Of a stretch of DNA of 33,973 nt, positions 31,783 through 33,973 are shown in pieces. Positions within the stretch are counted from its first letter, which is position 1; each line of letters opens with the position of its first letter. The position numbers and the translations under genes were made by a program. The notes under the pieces are model-generated. The model searched no databases and was not told the DNA's origin. It was given only the letters and a program-made list of their open reading frames with translations. The stretch is from Archangium violaceum Cb vi76 (GTDB lineage: Bacteria; Myxococcota; Myxococcia; Myxococcales; Myxococcaceae). The stretch covers positions 1 through 33,973 of the forward strand of contig NZ_JPMI01000146.1 of assembly GCF_000733295.1 (NCBI RefSeq). Direction: 5' to 3'.

Positions 31783-33360
31783 ATGAAACGCATCAAGTAT
31801 TCGCGCGGCCTGACCGCGCTGTGGGTGGCCCTCATCCTGGGGTTGGCCAGTGAGTCCTCGGCCGAGCAATACGAGCTGTTCGCCGGAATCCTCCGTGACA
31901 GCAGTGGCAACCCCCTGGTGGGTACGGTGTCTGTCAGCTCCTCGGGGAGCACCGAGGTGGCCACCACCCGCTCACTAGCGGACGGCAGCTTCGAGCTATA
32001 CGCGCTCTATGCTGAGAGCTACATCATCAACGCCTCCGCGCCCGGCCACCTCCCCTATTCGCAGACGAACGTGGCGCTCCCCCGGGAGGACTTGATGTTG
32101 CAACTGGTCCCGGCCGAGACCTTCACGATCGACCCCACGCAACCGGCGCGAGTGACGGACAGCCGGGGCACGCAGCTCGAGCTGCCCGCGGGCGCGCTCG
32201 TAGACAAGATGGGGAGGTCGCCCTCGGGGGACATCACCGTGAGCATGTACACCTATGGCTCGGATACCGAGGCCATGCCGGGAAACAGGACAGGTGTGAA
32301 GCTGGATGGCCAGCGGACAGCCCTGAGGTCCCTGGGGGCAGTGTCCGTGGAGTTCACGGATGGCGAGGGCAAATATTACAACCTGGCTACGGGACGCAGG
32401 GCCCGCCTCATGGTGCAACTGCCCGAGGGCATCGTGGAGCCAGAGCCGGTTCCACTGTGGTCTTACAATCCGCAAGACGGACTGTGGTACCAGGGAGAAG
32501 GTTCGGGAACGCAGTCGGGTTCAGTCATTGCTGGTGAAGTGGAGCACTTCTCCGTGTGGAATTTTAGCGTTTCTTTTGACGAGCCAGCCTGCATCCAGAT
32601 CACCGTGGACTCCATGTGGTTCGATGAGGTGGAGCGTCTTGCGCACATGCGCGCGACAGCACTGACATTCAAAGCGGATCCTGAAGATATGCTCATCAAC
32701 AAGCTTGGCCCGCATGCCTTCTACGACCTGGAACCCAACTCGCTGGTGCTTTTCGAACTCTATGACACGGACGACAAAAAGTTCAAACCCTACGCCATTG
32801 TCAACGCGGGAGGTTCATGGGGGGGAAAGCCAGGCATCCCCCCCCTCCCATCAGAGTATAACAAGTGCAATGGCAAACTCACGGTGAACGGCATCGCCCA
32901 GGTGGGGGCAGTCAAGGGACAGGTGCTCTTGCAACATCGCGACAGCCATGCCGGGGTGGACATCGAGGTGAGTATCAATGGCAGCCCCCTCCATGTCACC
33001 ACGGACGCAACTGGGAATTTCAATGTCATGGCACCCGCTGGAAAAGTGACGGTGATCGCGAGGAAGGCAGGCTATCTGCCAGTGGAGTTCCAAAACGCCG
33101 ACGTGACGGCAGGCACTCTCGCTACCGACCTCGGCGCAGCGACGCTCCTCGCCGGAGACGTGGACAACAAGGACGGCAGGCATTGTGTGGACACCGCTGA
33201 CATGCGGGCCATCAACAGCGTCATTCCATCATCCACCACTCCCGCCAACGAAGTACTGGATATCAATGCCGACCTGAAGATCGACTTCACTGACCTGAGG
33301 CTCGCTGCGGGAAATGGGCGCAAGTGCGGCCCGACCCCCTGGGTGAAGGCCAAGCAGTAG
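31783..33360 (+). CDS. Exported protein, tandem paralog 2 of the preceding lipoprotein
   Basis: 525 residues; the ATG follows AAGGAG. The signal peptide ends at ESSAEQ with no lipobox cysteine, so unlike its neighbour it is probably secreted freely or attached in another way. It has the same domain order: a carboxypeptidase-regulatory-like sandwich, DSRGTQLELPAGALVDKMG, LGAVSVEFTDGEGKYYNLA, GEVEHFSVWNF, a second sandwich (ATGNFNVMAPAGKVTVIA), and a dockerin-like end (DINADLKIDFTDL) in which the calcium loop is weaker. Base composition is less GC-rich than the rest of the window, most visibly around 32550-32900. Ninety bp separate the two genes, so co-transcription is likely. Confidence 0.85.
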   Translation: MKRIKYSRGLTALWVALILGLASESSAEQYELFAGILRDSSGNPLVGTVSVSSSGSTEVATTRSLADGSFELYALYAESYIINASAPGHLPYSQTNVALPREDLMLQLVPAETFTIDPTQPARVTDSRGTQLELPAGALVDKMGRSPSGDITVSMYTYGSDTEAMPGNRTGVKLDGQRTALRSLGAVSVEFTDGEGKYYNLATGRRARLMVQLPEGIVEPEPVPLWSYNPQDGLWYQGEGSGTQSGSVIAGEVEHFSVWNFSVSFDEPACIQITVDSMWFDEVERLAHMRATALTFKADPEDMLINKLGPHAFYDLEPNSLVLFELYDTDDKKFKPYAIVNAGGSWGGKPGIPPLPSEYNKCNGKLTVNGIAQVGAVKGQVLLQHRDSHAGVDIEVSINGSPLHVTTDATGNFNVMAPAGKVTVIARKAGYLPVEFQNADVTAGTLATDLGAATLLAGDVDNKDGRHCVDTADMRAINSVIPSSTTPANEVLDINADLKIDFTDLRLAAGNGRKCGPTPWVKAKQ

Positions 33361-33373
33361 AAGTAGCGCCCTC

Positions 33374-33416
33374 GAGGTGTCAGAGCATGTGTCAGCGACG
33401 ACCGCTCTGACACCTC
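33374..33416. terminator. Hairpin after the second paralog
   Basis: GAGGTGTCAGAGC (33374-33386) and GCTCTGACACCTC (33404-33416) are perfect 13-bp arms with a 17-nt loop. The structure starts 14 bp after the stop at 33360 and ends 53 bp before the Kelch gene. A terminator is the simplest reading; a regulatory site for the Kelch gene is possible, as no T-run is present. Confidence 0.6.
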
Positions 33417-33469
33417 CCAGGGTGACATGAAGCTCCATGACGACACAGAGCACCTGAGGAGATTCGACC

Positions 33470-33973
33470 ATGAGAAGCCTATCGCCTGGGGCTGGGGCCG
33501 CCTCGATCGCAAAGGGAATATGGCTGGTGTTGCTCGTGTGCGTGGGATGGGGCTGCGGCCTGCCTCCCGGGCTGGATGCCGCCCTCGAACGCTGGATGCA
33601 GCGGAGGACGGCCCCTCTCACGGTGGGCCAGCGTTGGACCCCCACGGGAGACATGGCCACGGCCCGTTCTGTCCACACGGCGACGCTGCTGCTCGATGGC
33701 AAGGTTCTGGTCGTCGGCGGCGATGATTCCAGCGACTACCTGGACAGCACGGAGGTATACGACCCGGCCACGGGGTTGTGGAGCCCGACGACGAACTCCC
33801 TGGCCAACCGCCGTGCGAGCCACACGGCGACACGGTTGTCCAATGGCGAGGTCCTGGTCACCGGCGGTAATGATTCCAGCGGCTACCTGGTCAACACGGA
33901 GGTGTACGACCCGGTCACCAACCAGTGGAGGCCCGCACCGGGCAACCTGGCCACGGGCCGCCATTCCCACACA
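33470..33973 (+). CDS. Kelch-repeat exported protein, 5' part only (runs off the window)
   Basis: 168 codons are visible without a stop; the ATG follows GAGGAG. The signal sequence (KGIWLVLLVCVGWGCGLPPG) has a possible lipoprotein cysteine. From about residue 55 Kelch-type blades repeat: HTATLLLDGKVLVVGGDD, STEVYDPATGLWSPT, then HTATRLSNGEVLVTGGND and NTEVYDPVTNQWRP. Such beta-propellers are common in large myxobacterial surface proteins. The repeats are well conserved at DNA level (GATGATTCCAGCGACTACCTG against AATGATTCCAGCGGCTACCTG), suggesting recent blade duplication. The total length cannot be known here. Confidence 0.88.
   Translation, partial: MRSLSPGAGAASIAKGIWLVLLVCVGWGCGLPPGLDAALERWMQRRTAPLTVGQRWTPTGDMATARSVHTATLLLDGKVLVVGGDDSSDYLDSTEVYDPATGLWSPTTNSLANRRASHTATRLSNGEVLVTGGNDSSGYLVNTEVYDPVTNQWRPAPGNLATGRHSHT

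Overview
The window is very GC-rich, densely coded, with short gaps and many ATGA start/stop overlaps. Its gene content points to a myxobacterium, probably of the Cystobacterineae (Myxococcus/Archangium/Cystobacter side). The strongest marker is a complete alternative isovaleryl-CoA (AIB) operon, known from Myxococcus xanthus. Large hybrid kinases and lipoproteins with Kelch or carboxypeptidase-regulatory-like domains fit the same group. The assignment is made from gene content and not from a search.

Layout. (1) 1-1160, minus strand: a GvpL/GvpF-type gas vesicle protein, followed by an overlapping 46-codon remnant that runs into 23-bp tandem repeats. (2) About 1288-1426: a divergent pair of REP-like elements. 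(3) 1456-7092, minus strand: the AIB operon aibR-aibA-aibB-aibC-mvaS plus a terminal MaoC/HtdX-like dehydratase. A perfect 16-bp palindrome, probably the AibR operator, lies upstream of aibR. The enzymes make HMG-CoA (MvaS), decarboxylate 3-methylglutaconyl-CoA (AibA/AibB) and reduce 3,3-dimethylacrylyl-CoA to isovaleryl-CoA (AibC), the starter for iso-branched fatty acids. (4) 7240-17598, plus strand: a small secreted protein, a 62-bp nested palindrome, then a putative exported redox locus. It comprises a 1700-residue MnxG/MofA-like multicopper oxidase, a YVTN beta-propeller lipoprotein, a two-domain SCO copper chaperone and a lipoprotein fusing cytochrome c to a periplasmic ligand-binding domain. 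This is the best candidate here for a poorly described system. (5) 17613-17773: a frameshifted remnant of a hexapeptide acetyltransferase.

(6) 17785-21730, minus strand: trxB, a Cys/Met-metabolism PLP enzyme, moaC and a kynureninase-like enzyme. (7) 21814-29344, plus strand: a cyclic-nucleotide-binding-domain protein, then a signalling cluster. The cluster has a GAF-PAS hybrid kinase with a pseudo-receiver, a single-domain response regulator, a membrane hybrid kinase with two receivers, and a REC-Hpt-REC-REC-GGDEF protein. The two kinases share a 207-nt stretch with a single difference. (8) 29365-29799, minus strand: an unrecognised 144-aa protein; its stop codon and that of the GGDEF gene lie in the two arms of one palindrome. 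(9) 30124-33973, plus strand: two tandem paralogous exported proteins with dockerin-like C-termini, and the start of a Kelch-repeat lipoprotein cut by the window end.

No tRNA, rRNA, CRISPR array, transposase or phage gene was recognised.
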